From: an uncultured Sphingomonadaceae bacterium
GTDB taxonomy: Bacteria; Pseudomonadota; Alphaproteobacteria; Sphingomonadales; Sphingomonadaceae
Length of the DNA stretch: 64,000 bases
Reading direction: 5' to 3'
Assembly (NCBI GenBank): GCA_947497315.1
Contig: CANMFX010000002.1
Location: forward strand, 806,001 to 870,000
Shown: positions 42,646-52,677 of the stretch, in pieces
Layout of the letters: each line of letters opens with the position of its first letter
How positions within the stretch are numbered: position 1 is the first letter of the stretch
The notes under the pieces: model-generated
Told to the model about the DNA's origin: nothing
What the model saw: only the letters and a program-made list of their open reading frames with translations
Databases searched by the model: none
Made by a program: the position numbers and the translations under genes

Positions 42646-44219
42646 CATGAAATCATCTTTTTCAAAGTTTCAACGCGATCGGCTTCTTCAGCGGGCTTGT
42701 CGGTCCTGATGCGGGATATCCTCGGAAACCGCATGGCCAAACCCGACTTATGGCGTTTGCTTTCATGCACGGAATCAAAAGCGACTTCCAAAACCATTGT
42801 TTTTTCGACCTCGCGGACTGGACCAAAACGATTCAGCGTATTTTGTCTGACAAAACGGTCGAGCATTTTCAGTTCCTCGTCCGTAAAACCCGAATAAGCT
42901 TTTCCGACAGGATAAAGCTCTCCATCCTCTGTCCAGCATCCGAACGTATAGTCCGAGTAGAAAGATGATCTTTTCCCGGAACCTCGCTGCGCGTACATCA
43001 TCACGCAATCTGCAACCAGCGGATCGCGCTTCCATTTGTACCAAAGCCCTGCTTTCCGGCCAGATATATAGGGACTGTCTTTTCGTTTGAGCATGACGCC
43101 TTCAATTGCGGCATCTCTTGCACCATCTCTGATTTCACCCAGATGCTCAAAATCGCGCGCTTCCAATATAGTTGATATGTCAAAGCGCCCAGCATTTAGT
43201 TTTGGCACGAATGTTTCGAGCGTTCTTCGCCGGTCAATCCAGCTCTGCTCTCGTAAGTCGGTTTCACCATCAAACAGGATGTCATACAGCCTCACAAAGG
43301 CCGGATATTCTGTCTGCATCTTTGCCGATACTTTTTTGCGGCCGAGTCTTTGTTGCAAAGCATTGAAACTTGCCGCTTCACCACCCTGATATTCACCTCG
43401 AACCAGAAGCTCGCCATCCAGCACGCCGACTGCGGTAAAGGCTTCGGCAACATCCGGAAAAGACCGGGTGATGTCATCTCCTCCTCTGCTAAACAGTCTC
43501 GTTTCCTGACCAGTGCCGACAATCTGAATACGAATGCCATCCCATTTCCACTCGGCAGCATAATCCGTCAGGTCGATCATTCTGTCCTCCAACGGATGGG
43601 CCAGCATGAATGGTCGAAAAAACGGGATGCCAGTCAAGTCCGGGCGATCAGCCTTGCCCTCTCCCCATGCAAAGAGTTCCGAATAGGGAGGCTGCAACGC
43701 ATGCCAAACCTCTTCAATGTCTTCAACGGGCATGTTATATGCCTTGGCAAAGGCAGTCTTGGCCAACCGTGCTGAAACGCCCACACGCATGCCGCCGGTT
43801 GCCAGTTTCAGCAACGCATAACGTTCATTGGAACCCATCCTATCCATGAAATTAGCGAGCAATATCGGTGCGTCGGACCGGCTGACGGAAGCCAATTCGT
43901 CCACAATTTCGCCGACAGTGGGTATCCCAACTGCCGATTTATCAGTCTGCTCAGGCCAGATAAGAGCTACTGTTTCTGCGGTATCTCCAACAAAATCACG
44001 ACTTAATCGAAATAGCGTTTCATCGACCCGTTCCATTGCCATATTGCGGACGGCAGAAGCTTTGACAGTCGGGAAGTCCAGCTCGCCGGTTAATGCCGCC
44101 AATACCCAACCACGATCAGGGTCAGGTGCCTCTTTCAGATAAGCGCTAATCAAACCCAGCTTGTCGTTGCGGGACCGCGTATAGATGAGCCGATCAAGGA
44201 GGTTTGAGAAGTCCTGCAT
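42645..44219 (-). CDS. Ligase-associated DNA damage response ATP-dependent DNA ligase
   Basis: 524 residues, ATP-dependent ligase of the cisplatin/DNA damage response type. An N-terminal DNA-binding domain; nucleotidyltransferase K225 in AAEWKWDGIRIQI; motif III-type LVRGEY; ASFNALQQRLGR; IEGVMLKRKDSPY; WYKWKRDP. It belongs to the gene set with a beta-CASP exonuclease (next upstream) and an Lhr-like helicase; the helicase is not in this locus. The gene starts 3 nt after the exonuclease stop. Confidence 0.92.
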   Translation of the reverse strand: MQDFSNLLDRLIYTRSRNDKLGLISAYLKEAPDPDRGWVLAALTGELDFPTVKASAVRNMAMERVDETLFRLSRDFVGDTAETVALIWPEQTDKSAVGIPTVGEIVDELASVSRSDAPILLANFMDRMGSNERYALLKLATGGMRVGVSARLAKTAFAKAYNMPVEDIEEVWHALQPPYSELFAWGEGKADRPDLTGIPFFRPFMLAHPLEDRMIDLTDYAAEWKWDGIRIQIVGTGQETRLFSRGGDDITRSFPDVAEAFTAVGVLDGELLVRGEYQGGEAASFNALQQRLGRKKVSAKMQTEYPAFVRLYDILFDGETDLREQSWIDRRRTLETFVPKLNAGRFDISTILEARDFEHLGEIRDGARDAAIEGVMLKRKDSPYISGRKAGLWYKWKRDPLVADCVMMYAQRGSGKRSSFYSDYTFGCWTEDGELYPVGKAYSGFTDEELKMLDRFVRQNTLNRFGPVREVEKTMVLEVAFDSVHESKRHKSGLAMRFPRISRIRTDKPAEEADRVETLKKMIS

Positions 44220-44222
44220 GTG

Positions 44223-45227
44223 TCAGTCATCCTCATCTTCGCGGCCCACCAGTTCCAATGCTTTTGCCTTGATCTGATTAAGTGCGCACCAGTGGACCAG
44301 TGCATCTTCACGGCCATGTGTCACCCAAGTTTCAGTAGGAGATACATCTTTGATGGTCTGGGTCAGTTCATCCCAATCGGCGTGATCTGACATGATGATG
44401 GGCAGCTCAACATTGCGTTGGCGGGCCCGTTGCCGGACGCGCATCCAACCGGACGCCATAGCAGTTACCGGGTCCGGTAACCGGCGGCTCCAACGGTCGT
44501 TAAGAGCAGAAGGCGGAGCGAGTATGATCTGTCCGCGCATGACTTCTTTTTCGGTCTCTATGACCGGTTGAATGTCTCCCAGATCGACACCAAGCTCCCC
44601 ATAAAGCTTACACATTTTTTCCAAGGCACCATGCAAATAGATGGGGTCATGATATCCCGCCACTCTTAGCTCCCCAATGACTCGTTGCGCCTTTCCCAGC
44701 GCATATGCGCCAACGAGTATACAACGCTCAGGATGCGCTTCCTTTGCACACAGTAATTTTTGGATTTCTACATCTGTGCTTGGATGCTTAAAAACAGGGA
44801 GTCCAAAGGTGGCCTCGGTAATGAAAATATCACAGGGTATTACCTCGAAAGAAGCGCAGGTCGGATCCGCTCGACGTTTATAGTCTCCGGTCGCAACAAC
44901 CCGCTCACCTTGATATTCCATCAATATTTGCGCGGACCCCAGAACATGCCCTGCAGAATGGTAACTTATCTTGACGCCGCCGAGCTCAATTCCTTCGCCA
45001 TATGAAACTGGCTCGCCAGCGTTGGTGCCGTAACGGAGGTTCATGATTGCCAAAGTCTCTGGGGTAGCCCAAACCTTTCCATGACCGCCCCGCGCATGAT
45101 CAGCATGACCGTGAGTGACCAACGCACGTGAAACCGCGCGGGAAGGATCAATCCACGCGTCTGCGGGTTTGATGTAGATGCCGTGGGGGTGAGGTTCTAT
45201 CCAATGGGATGACTTGGCCATACCCAT
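44223..45227 (-). CDS. Ligase-associated DNA damage response exonuclease (metallo-beta-lactamase fold)
   Basis: 334 residues. The metal site is ALVTHGHADHARGGHG; beta-CASP segments follow (LGSAQILMEYQGERVVATGDY, IILAPPSALNDRW, SDHADWDELTQTIKD). This is the exonuclease partner of the adjacent ligase, thought to process DNA ends for repair. The first codons are MGMAKSSHW; both Met positions are possible starts, with ATG 45221 equally good. It is 40 nt downstream of hemA. Confidence 0.9.
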   Translation of the reverse strand: MGMAKSSHWIEPHPHGIYIKPADAWIDPSRAVSRALVTHGHADHARGGHGKVWATPETLAIMNLRYGTNAGEPVSYGEGIELGGVKISYHSAGHVLGSAQILMEYQGERVVATGDYKRRADPTCASFEVIPCDIFITEATFGLPVFKHPSTDVEIQKLLCAKEAHPERCILVGAYALGKAQRVIGELRVAGYHDPIYLHGALEKMCKLYGELGVDLGDIQPVIETEKEVMRGQIILAPPSALNDRWSRRLPDPVTAMASGWMRVRQRARQRNVELPIIMSDHADWDELTQTIKDVSPTETWVTHGREDALVHWCALNQIKAKALELVGREDEDD

Positions 45228-45267
45228 CTATAGCGTCAAAATTCCAAAAAGTTCCAGCGAAACGCAA

Positions 45268-46482
45268 TCAGGCTGCGAGCTGCAATTCCATTCTGCCCCA
45301 GATTTCAACCAGAGCCTTGGTAAGCTCGGCCATCATTTCTTCAGTGTGGACCGGCCCAGGTGTAAAGCGCAAGCGCTCCAAACCTCTTGGAACCGTTGGA
45401 TAATTGATTGGTTGAACGTAAACACCATATTCAGCCAACAAAATGTCGCTGATCTTCTTGGCTTTGACCGGATCACCCACCAACAGCGGAACTATGTGAG
45501 TGGTGGAGTCCATGACAGGTAGACCCGCGTCAGAGAACATAGTTTTCAGCAATTGCGCCGCCGCCTGCTGACCATCACGCTCCGTATTTGATTTTTTCAA
45601 ATGCCGCACACTTGCCAAAGCACCGGCGACAAGAACCGGAGACAGGCTGGTGGTAAAAATAAAGCCCGGTGCATAGGACCGGATTACATCGATAATCTTT
45701 TGATCGGCGGTGATGTAACCACCCATAACGCCGACTGCTTTCGCCAGCGTACCTTCGATAATTGTAATGCGATCTGCCGCTGCATCTCGCTCTGAAATGC
45801 CGCCGCCATGGTTTCCGTACATGCCTACAGCATGGACTTCATCGCAGTAAGTTAGTGCATTGTACTTGTCAGCCAGATCACAGATAGCATGTAGCGGGGC
45901 TACATCACCATCCATGGAATAGATGCTTTCAAAGGCAATCAGCTTGGGAGCATCTGGATCTTCCGCAGCCAACAGCTCTTCAAGGTGCTCCAGTTCATTG
46001 TGACGGAACACGCGTTTCTCACACCCGCTATTTTTGATACCCGCAATCATCGATGCATGGTTCAATTCGTCGGAGAAAATAATACAACCGGGCAGAATTT
46101 TGGTAAGCGTCGACAGAGTGGCTTCGTTTGAAACATAACCGGATGTAAAGAGCAGCGCGCCAGATTTCCCATGTAAATCAGCCAACTCGCTTTCCAGCTG
46201 AACATGATAGTGCGTATTGCCACCAATGTTGCGAGTGCCGCCTGAACCGGCACCCACATCATGCAAGGCTTCTTCCATTGCGGAGATGACATCGGGGTGC
46301 TGACCCATCGCCAGATAGTCATTGGAACACCAGACCGTAACCGGCTTTGGGCCGTTATGATGCGCGAAGCAGCGTGCGTTGGGAAAGGTCCCTTTGTTTC
46401 GCAATATGTCGATAAAAACACGATAGCGGCCTTCACTATGAAGGCGATCAATCGCTTGAGAAAAAACCTTGTCGTAGTTCAC
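45268..46482 (-). CDS. hemA: 5-aminolevulinate synthase
   Basis: 404 residues; condenses glycine and succinyl-CoA to 5-aminolevulinate (the C4 haem pathway typical of Alphaproteobacteria). [44 protein letters not shown] and the PLP-lysine motif [14 protein letters not shown] are present. It lies between murI and the DNA-repair pair, all on the minus strand. Confidence 0.97.
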   Translation of the reverse strand: MNYDKVFSQAIDRLHSEGRYRVFIDILRNKGTFPNARCFAHHNGPKPVTVWCSNDYLAMGQHPDVISAMEEALHDVGAGSGGTRNIGGNTHYHVQLESELADLHGKSGALLFTSGYVSNEATLSTLTKILPGCIIFSDELNHASMIAGIKNSGCEKRVFRHNELEHLEELLAAEDPDAPKLIAFESIYSMDGDVAPLHAICDLADKYNALTYCDEVHAVGMYGNHGGGISERDAAADRITIIEGTLAKAVGVMGGYITADQKIIDVIRSYAPGFIFTTSLSPVLVAGALASVRHLKKSNTERDGQQAAAQLLKTMFSDAGLPVMDSTTHIVPLLVGDPVKAKKISDILLAEYGVYVQPINYPTVPRGLERLRFTPGPVHTEEMMAELTKALVEIWGRMELQLAA

Positions 46483-46591
46483 TTTACACCATTTCCTGTG
46501 TCATTTTTCTGTCAAGCGATCCCTCAAAAAAGCCCAATAACGGCCTTTTCAACGAATTTCCAGCGCGAACCATTCGCAATAAGCTATTTCG

Positions 46592-47404
46592 CTACAAGGC
46601 TTCCAGTTTCGTCAGCCCAAATTCTGCTAAGCTATTTTGATAAGGCGTCAATTGTACCACATTGCCAGACGTCACAAACACGCCATTTTCAGAGGTTTCT
46701 GGCCAATTGACGCCGTGGCTGAGATATGCAATTCGTCTCGCAATTCCTTGTGAACCATCGATAAATTGAATGTCTCTTACAAAAGATTTTTGCAATTCTG
46801 CTTGCACCAATGGAAAGTGAGTGCAGGCTAAAATGACCGTATCTATCTTTTCGCCATCCTGTTGTTCAGTCAGACCCGCAACCGCGGCCTCAATAACAGT
46901 GTTATCAGGTATCTCACCACGCAGTTTTGCTTCAGCAGCATGCACCAAATCAGAGGCACCAAATCGTAGCAATTTTTTGTCAGCTGCAAATTCAGCAGCC
47001 AAACGATCGACGTAGGGCTGACGAATCGTAGCACGCGTGCCGAGTAGGCCAATAACTCCGGTTTTCGTCATTTGGCTGGCCGGTTTGATCGCAGGGACCG
47101 TTCCCACAACCGGAATGTCCAAGACAGATCGAACCACATCAAGCGCGATAGTGGACGCAGTGTTGCATGCGATTGTGACCAATTGCGGTTTGTAGCGTTC
47201 AACAAGCCGGCCAAGCAAAAGAGGTATTCTCGTAGAAAGCTCGTTTTCGGATTTCATGCCATACGGCATACCTGCATAGTCAGCGGCATAGATGATCGGC
47301 GCCGTGGGTAACAATTTCTTCGTCTCGCGAAGGACCGACAGTCCTCCTACACCCGTATCGAAGAATAGAAGTGGGCCGGTCAAGTTTGTTTGATTGCCTG
47401 TCAT
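46592..47404 (-). CDS. murI: Glutamate racemase
   Basis: 270 residues; supplies D-glutamate for peptidoglycan. Catalytic cysteines C80 (IACNTAST) and a second in LACTHFPLVQ; FFDTGVGGLSVLRE at the N-terminus and ADYAGMPYG. ATG 47404 with AGGGGC upstream is used; an upstream in-frame ATG at 47440 adds 12 residues without family sequence. Divergent from plsY. Confidence 0.95.
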   Translation of the reverse strand: MTGNQTNLTGPLLFFDTGVGGLSVLRETKKLLPTAPIIYAADYAGMPYGMKSENELSTRIPLLLGRLVERYKPQLVTIACNTASTIALDVVRSVLDIPVVGTVPAIKPASQMTKTGVIGLLGTRATIRQPYVDRLAAEFAADKKLLRFGASDLVHAAEAKLRGEIPDNTVIEAAVAGLTEQQDGEKIDTVILACTHFPLVQAELQKSFVRDIQFIDGSQGIARRIAYLSHGVNWPETSENGVFVTSGNVVQLTPYQNSLAEFGLTKLEAL

Positions 47405-47552
47405 TATTCGGCCCCTAACTAAGGTAAACCCGTTCTTCAACCGCTTCGACTGATCTTACAACTGGTTGATCTTACCTGTTTTTACAACGCAAAACCCTTG
47501 CTCAAAGGCTTTCTTACAGATAGCCCTCGGAAATCAAAGGGGATTTGGTACG

Positions 47553-48146
47553 ATGCAATCCATGTGGATTGAACCAATTTTGGCTGTTTTCTTCGGTTAT
47601 ATGCTGGGATCAATACCCTTTGGCCTGCTGTTAACACAGTTAACGGGCGGCGGAGATCTTCGGACGATTGGGTCGGGGAATATTGGTGCGACTAATGTTT
47701 TACGGACTGGTAACAAGGCGATTGCGGCGCTGACGCTGTTGCTGGATGTTGGCAAAGGGGCCGCAGCGGTGCTTGTTGCAGCCAGTTTTTCAGACGGATT
47801 GGGCGTATTGGCTGGAATGGGAGCATTTTTGGGACATCTCTACCCGGTCTGGCTGAAATTCAAAGGTGGCAAAGGCGTTGCGACCCTGCTGGGCATAGTT
47901 GCCGCATTGGACCCTATATTGGGCATAGTGTTTGCCGTTACATGGATCGCAGCCTTAGTAATCCTTCGCTATTCTTCGGTTAGCGGCATGCTTGCGTCAG
48001 TTTCGGTCCCTGTAGCGGCTGTAATAACGGCCCATTATTCATGGACCCCGATGTTTATAGGTTTCGCATTACTTGTAATCTGGAAGCATCGCGCTAATGT
48101 CGAGCGACTATTGGCAGGCGAAGAACCCAAAGTCGGAGCCTCCTGA
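47553..48146 (+). CDS. plsY: Glycerol-3-phosphate acyltransferase PlsY
   Basis: 197 residues, integral membrane enzyme that acylates glycerol-3-phosphate with acyl-phosphate. GSIPFGLLL, TIGSGNIGATNVLRTGNK, LYPVWLKFKGGKGVATLLG and IWKHRANVERLLAGEE are the conserved motifs. ATG 47553 is preferred: AAGGGGAT is upstream and the family N-terminus starts here; the longer frame to 47466 is not family sequence. Confidence 0.94.
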   Translation: MQSMWIEPILAVFFGYMLGSIPFGLLLTQLTGGGDLRTIGSGNIGATNVLRTGNKAIAALTLLLDVGKGAAAVLVAASFSDGLGVLAGMGAFLGHLYPVWLKFKGGKGVATLLGIVAALDPILGIVFAVTWIAALVILRYSSVSGMLASVSVPVAAVITAHYSWTPMFIGFALLVIWKHRANVERLLAGEEPKVGAS

Positions 48147-48175
48147 CTTCCCCTAACCGTTACACGGTATTTAAG

Positions 48176-49288
48176 ATGAACGACGATTTTGATCGGCTGC
48201 GGCTGATTCGATCCGCCAATATCGGCCCGGTCGGCTATGTCCAGCTAATCCGCCGCTATGGCTCCGCCGCCAAGGCGCTCGACATGATTCCCGAACTGGC
48301 AGCACGAGGCGGGGGCAGGGCGCCGCGTCTTGCAGATCGTGGCGCTGTCAAACAGGAGATGGACAGGGTCCAAAAGCTCGGCGCGCGCTATATTTTTCTC
48401 GGCGACCCGGACTATCCCCATCTGCTTGCGGAACTGAGCAACGCGCCACCTGCGCTGATTTACCGTGGTAACCTCTCCCTGCTCAGTCATCCCACCGTAG
48501 GAATAGTCGGTGCCCGCAATGCCTCTGCCGCCGCATGCCGCTTTGCCAGAGACCTTTCGAACACCCTTATGTCGGAAGGCATAACAGTGGTTTCCGGTCT
48601 AGCGAGGGGAATAGACACCGCGGCACACCAGGGGTCGCTGGCCAAATCGGCTGTTGCGGTCATCGCTGGCGGGATAGATGTTCATTATCCGCCCGAAAAT
48701 GAAGGGCTGCAACAACAGATCGCGCGAGATGGCCTGCTGATCGCCGAACAACCGCCCGGTACTGAGCCAAAGGCAAGGCATTTCCCCTATCGCAATCGCA
48801 TCATCGCCGGATTGACGCAAGGCACGGTCGTTGTTGAAGCCGCACCCAAATCAGGGTCCCTGATCACAGCGCGCCTTGCGGCCGAAACCGGACGCCATGT
48901 CATGGCGGTCCCGGGATCGCCGCTTGATCCGCGTTCGCGCGGCTGCAACGGCCTGATCCGCGAGGGCGCCATCCTGATCCAGTCGGCCGAAGATGTCCTG
49001 GAGCTCATCAGCCATTTTGACGATCAGGCAGCGGGCGCAAACATACCCCATAATCTGTTTGAAAACACAGGTAACGAGCCGAAGTTCAGGGAAACACCGC
49101 CTGAAGACATTGATGACACGGCACGGCAGGCTCTTACCGATTTGTTAAGCATGACGCCGGTATCAGTGGATGAGCTGGTCCGGCAATCGGGCCTATCCGC
49201 TTCGTCGGTACAGATGATTTTGCTAGAGCTTGAGCTGGCGGGCCGATTGATCCGCCATGCAGGTGCCCGAGTAAGTTTGCCTAGTTGA
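48176..49288 (+). CDS. dprA: DNA-processing protein DprA
   Basis: 370 residues; loads RecA on incoming single-stranded DNA during natural transformation. SAM-like N-terminus, the Rossmann-like core GIVGARNASAAACRFARDL and GLARGIDTAAHQGSL, and a C-terminal winged-helix domain (about 305-370). 29 nt after plsY, so plsY-dprA-topA is a plausible transcript. No other competence genes are in the window. Confidence 0.96.
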   Translation: MNDDFDRLRLIRSANIGPVGYVQLIRRYGSAAKALDMIPELAARGGGRAPRLADRGAVKQEMDRVQKLGARYIFLGDPDYPHLLAELSNAPPALIYRGNLSLLSHPTVGIVGARNASAAACRFARDLSNTLMSEGITVVSGLARGIDTAAHQGSLAKSAVAVIAGGIDVHYPPENEGLQQQIARDGLLIAEQPPGTEPKARHFPYRNRIIAGLTQGTVVVEAAPKSGSLITARLAAETGRHVMAVPGSPLDPRSRGCNGLIREGAILIQSAEDVLELISHFDDQAAGANIPHNLFENTGNEPKFRETPPEDIDDTARQALTDLLSMTPVSVDELVRQSGLSASSVQMILLELELAGRLIRHAGARVSLPS

Positions 49289-49399
49289 AATCCTTCAAAA
49301 TTCGGCTAAATGGCATTTTCGTCGATCAAGGGCTTGACGAACGTCTAACCTGTGCAACAGCCTCGCGCGTATACGTGAGACAAATGAAAATCGGAAAAT

Positions 49400-51973
49400 A
49401 TGCAATTAGTAATCGTTGAGTCACCCGCCAAAGCGAAAACAATCGAAAAATATCTGGGTTCGGATTTCAAGGTACTGGCTTCTTACGGCCATATCCGCGA
49501 CTTGCCGCCCAAAGACGGCTCGGTTGACCCCGATGATGGTTTTTCAATGGTCTGGCAGCCCTATTCGGACAAGACCAAGCAGCTGAAAGCGATTACCGAC
49601 GAATCCAAAAAGGCGACCCGCCTGGTTCTCGCGACCGACCCTGATAGGGAAGGGGAAGCGATTAGCTGGCACGTGCTTGAGGTTCTGAAGAAGAAAAAGG
49701 CACTGCCCGAAAAAGTCGACCGCGTGACGTTTAACGCGATTACGAAATCGGCTGTCACCGAAGCCATGGCGCATCCGCGGACGCTGGATGATGACCTGAT
49801 CGACGCTTACCGTGCCCGCCGCGCATTGGACTATCTTGTCGGTTTCACGCTATCGCCCGTATTGTGGCGTAAATTACCCGGTGCCAAATCCGCTGGTCGC
49901 GTCCAGTCGGTCGCACTGCGTTTAATCGTCGAGCGCGAGCGCGAAATCGAGGTCTTTAATCCACAGGAATATTGGTCGGTCACATCGCAGATGGAGCAGG
50001 GCGGTCAGGCTTTTGAAGCCCGTCTGACTATCCATCAGGGCAAAAAGCTTGGCAAGATGGATCTGTCCAACGAAGCCGAAGCAACTGTTGCCAAAACAGC
50101 GGTTGAAAACGGCCTGTTCACGATCGAAACGGTTGAGACCAAGCCGCTTACCCGCAATCCGCCGCCGCCATTTACAACCTCAACCTTGCAACAGGAAGCG
50201 GCGCGTAAGCTCGGTTACTCGGCCAGTCATACGATGCGGATCGCCCAGCAGCTTTATGAAGATGGCGCGATTACCTATATGCGTACTGATGGCGTGCAAA
50301 TGGACGACAGCGCCATTTCTGCCGCGCGCAAAGCGATTTCCGATCGCTACGACGCCAGCTATGTCCCGGACAAGCCACGTGTCTACAAGTCCAAAGCCAA
50401 AAATGCGCAGGAGGCCCATGAGGCCATCCGTCCAACCAGCTTCACCCGCGACAGTGTGGGCAGCGGTGATCATGCGAAGCTTTACAGCCTGATCCTGAAA
50501 CGCGCTATGGCCAGCCAGATGGCCGCCGCACGTCTGGAACGCACGACGATCGACATGCTCGACGGTACCAGTCAGACCGGTCTGCGCGCAACCGGGCAGG
50601 TTGTGAAGTTTCCTGGCTTTATGGCACTTTACGAAGAAGGCCGCGACGACAGCAAAGATGAAAATGGCGGCTTGTTGCCAGCGATGTCCAAAGGTGACAG
50701 CCCGGCGAAAAAGTCCGTCGAAGCCAATCAGCATTTCACCCAGCCTCCACCGCGTTACAGCGAAGCAAGCCTGGTCAAGAAGATGGAAGAACTCGGCATT
50801 GGCCGTCCTTCTACCTATGCCTCGATCATCAAAACGCTCAAGGATCGCGCTTATGTCCGTACCGAAGGAAATCGTTTCTTTGCAGAGGAAAGCGGGCGTC
50901 TCTTAACAGGTTTTCTCGAAAGATTTTTCCAGCGCTATGTCGCTTATGAATATACGGCAGAGCTTGAGGATGAGCTGGACGAAGTCAGTGGTGGCCGCGC
51001 GGAATGGCAGAAAATTCTTGAAGCCTTCTGGCATGACTTCAAGCCCAAGACGGCCGAAGTCATGGAAAAACTGCCGTCCGAAGTTACGGCAGAACTCGAC
51101 AAATTCCTTGAACCCTATCTGTTCCCGGAAAAAGAAGACGGCAGCGATCCGCGCCTGTGTCCGCGTTGTAATGAAGGCAAATTAGCGCTTCGTGGCGGCC
51201 GTTTTGGTGCGTTTGTAGCATGTTCGAACTATCCTGATTGCAAATATACACGCCGCTTTGCCCAAGGCGGCGGTGCCAATGCTGACGAGGATGAAGGCCC
51301 GCAGGATCTGGGCATCGATCCCGATACAGACGAGAAAATCACCAAGATGGTCGGTCGCTTTGGTCCCTATGTCCAGCGCGGCGAGGGCAAGGAAGCAAAA
51401 AGGTCTTCTATCCCCAAAGATGTACCGGCAGAAGATTTTGGCTTGGAATGGGCACTAAAATTGCTCTCCCTGCCACGCGAAGTCGGCATGCATCCGGAGA
51501 CTGGTAAAGAGGTTAACGCGCAGATAGGCCGCTATGGCCCCTATCTGAGCCATGACGGCAAATCCGCGCGCCTGGAAAACACAATGGAAGTGTTCGAAAT
51601 CGGCATGAATGCGGCAGTCGCGAAACTCGCCGATGCAGCGAAAAACGGCAAAGGTGGTCGTAGAGGTGCTGAGCCGCTCAAGATCATGGGCAAACACCCG
51701 CGCACCGAAGAAGAAATCAAGCTGATGGATGGCCGCTATGGCCCTTATGTCACCGATGGCACGACCAACGCGTCGCTGCCCAAGACGGTGGACAAGGACC
51801 AGCTGACACTGGAAGAAGCGGCGCAGTTAATTGATGATCGCGCGGCGAAAGGCCCAGCTAAAAAACGCAAGAAGAAGGCGGCGCCTAAAAAGAAAGCGGC
51901 CGCTAAGAAAAAGCCTGCAGCGAAGAAGAAACCGGCGGCAAAAAAGGCGACAGCGAAAGTCAAAGCGGAGTAG
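49400..51973 (+). CDS. topA: DNA topoisomerase I
   Basis: 857 residues. TOPRIM motif IVESPAKAKTIEKYLG and DPDREGEAISWH; active-site tyrosine in AITYMRTDG; the zinc-finger-like CPRCNEGKLALRGGRFGAFV, then repeated RYGPYL-type modules, and a Lys/Ala tail of about 45 residues (KKAAPKKKAAAKKKPAAKKK) that probably binds DNA nonspecifically. Such basic tails are common in Alphaproteobacteria. Confidence 0.98.
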   Translation: MQLVIVESPAKAKTIEKYLGSDFKVLASYGHIRDLPPKDGSVDPDDGFSMVWQPYSDKTKQLKAITDESKKATRLVLATDPDREGEAISWHVLEVLKKKKALPEKVDRVTFNAITKSAVTEAMAHPRTLDDDLIDAYRARRALDYLVGFTLSPVLWRKLPGAKSAGRVQSVALRLIVEREREIEVFNPQEYWSVTSQMEQGGQAFEARLTIHQGKKLGKMDLSNEAEATVAKTAVENGLFTIETVETKPLTRNPPPPFTTSTLQQEAARKLGYSASHTMRIAQQLYEDGAITYMRTDGVQMDDSAISAARKAISDRYDASYVPDKPRVYKSKAKNAQEAHEAIRPTSFTRDSVGSGDHAKLYSLILKRAMASQMAAARLERTTIDMLDGTSQTGLRATGQVVKFPGFMALYEEGRDDSKDENGGLLPAMSKGDSPAKKSVEANQHFTQPPPRYSEASLVKKMEELGIGRPSTYASIIKTLKDRAYVRTEGNRFFAEESGRLLTGFLERFFQRYVAYEYTAELEDELDEVSGGRAEWQKILEAFWHDFKPKTAEVMEKLPSEVTAELDKFLEPYLFPEKEDGSDPRLCPRCNEGKLALRGGRFGAFVACSNYPDCKYTRRFAQGGGANADEDEGPQDLGIDPDTDEKITKMVGRFGPYVQRGEGKEAKRSSIPKDVPAEDFGLEWALKLLSLPREVGMHPETGKEVNAQIGRYGPYLSHDGKSARLENTMEVFEIGMNAAVAKLADAAKNGKGGRRGAEPLKIMGKHPRTEEEIKLMDGRYGPYVTDGTTNASLPKTVDKDQLTLEEAAQLIDDRAAKGPAKKRKKKAAPKKKAAAKKKPAAKKKPAAKKATAKVKAE

Positions 51974-52024
51974 GACAGCCTCTTGTCGGCAACGAGAAGG
52001 TTGTAAGTGAACTGCTCTGCTAGC

Positions 52025-52049
52025 GTCCGCTATGGGCGCCAAAGCGGAC
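52025..52049. repeat. Copy of the dispersed GTCCGCT/AGCGGAC palindrome
   Basis: GTCCGCT (52025-52031) and AGCGGAC (52043-52049) are perfect 7-bp arms around ATGGGCGCCAA. It is the best-preserved of three copies in the window. The surrounding 230-bp gap between topA and the next gene holds no other recognisable feature. Confidence 0.5.
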
Positions 52050-52207
52050 ACAGGAATTGGGTTTTTTGATTGGCTTGATTGGCAGGTTCCGCTTCAGTCG
52101 CGGTTGCTTACTCTTTTGCCGTCGAGGTCAGAAGCTGACATTATGAAACCTTCGCGCTAAAAGCGCTGGCAACAACCATTCTGACCGGTTGTACAGGAAG
52201 GCAAAGT

Positions 52208-52600
52208 ATGACTCGGAGAACTGGCGGTTGCTTGTGCGGAGCGATCCGTTTCACTGTTAAGGCTGAACCCTATCGTACCGGCATTTGCCATTGCATGGAC
52301 TGTCGAAAGCATCATGGCGCGCTGTTTCATGCTTCAGCGATTTTTCCTGAGTCTGCCATAGCCATAGAAGGCGAGCCTAAAAACTACCAAGGGCGATATT
52401 TTTGTTCTCGGTGTGGCTCTTCTGTTTTCGGACGCAGCGGGAATGAGATTGAACTAAATTTGGGGGCGTTTGATGCTACTGATCAATTCACTCCCACTTA
52501 TGAACTTTGGACCGCGCGCCGTGAATCGTGGTTCCCTCCATTCCCAGTTGAGAAACACTTTGATCGCGATAGAGACAATTCGGAGCGCTCTGAAAACTAA
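52208..52600 (+). CDS. GFA family zinc protein, copy 3
   Basis: 130 residues. TGGCLCGAIRF, ICHCMDCRKHHGALFH and FCSRCGSSVFGRSG carry the zinc cysteines. It is a third member of the family in the window (others at 13.0 and 13.5 kb), but with a distinct C-terminus (ELWTARRESWFPPFPVEKHF), so not a recent duplicate. GAAGGCAAAGT precedes the ATG. Confidence 0.9.
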   Translation: MTRRTGGCLCGAIRFTVKAEPYRTGICHCMDCRKHHGALFHASAIFPESAIAIEGEPKNYQGRYFCSRCGSSVFGRSGNEIELNLGAFDATDQFTPTYELWTARRESWFPPFPVEKHFDRDRDNSERSEN

Positions 52601-52677
52601 GCGAAAATCCCTTACCAGCTATGAAAGATAGTTCCCAAAAGGATGAAGCGGAAATCCTTTGAGAAATCGGTGATTTC

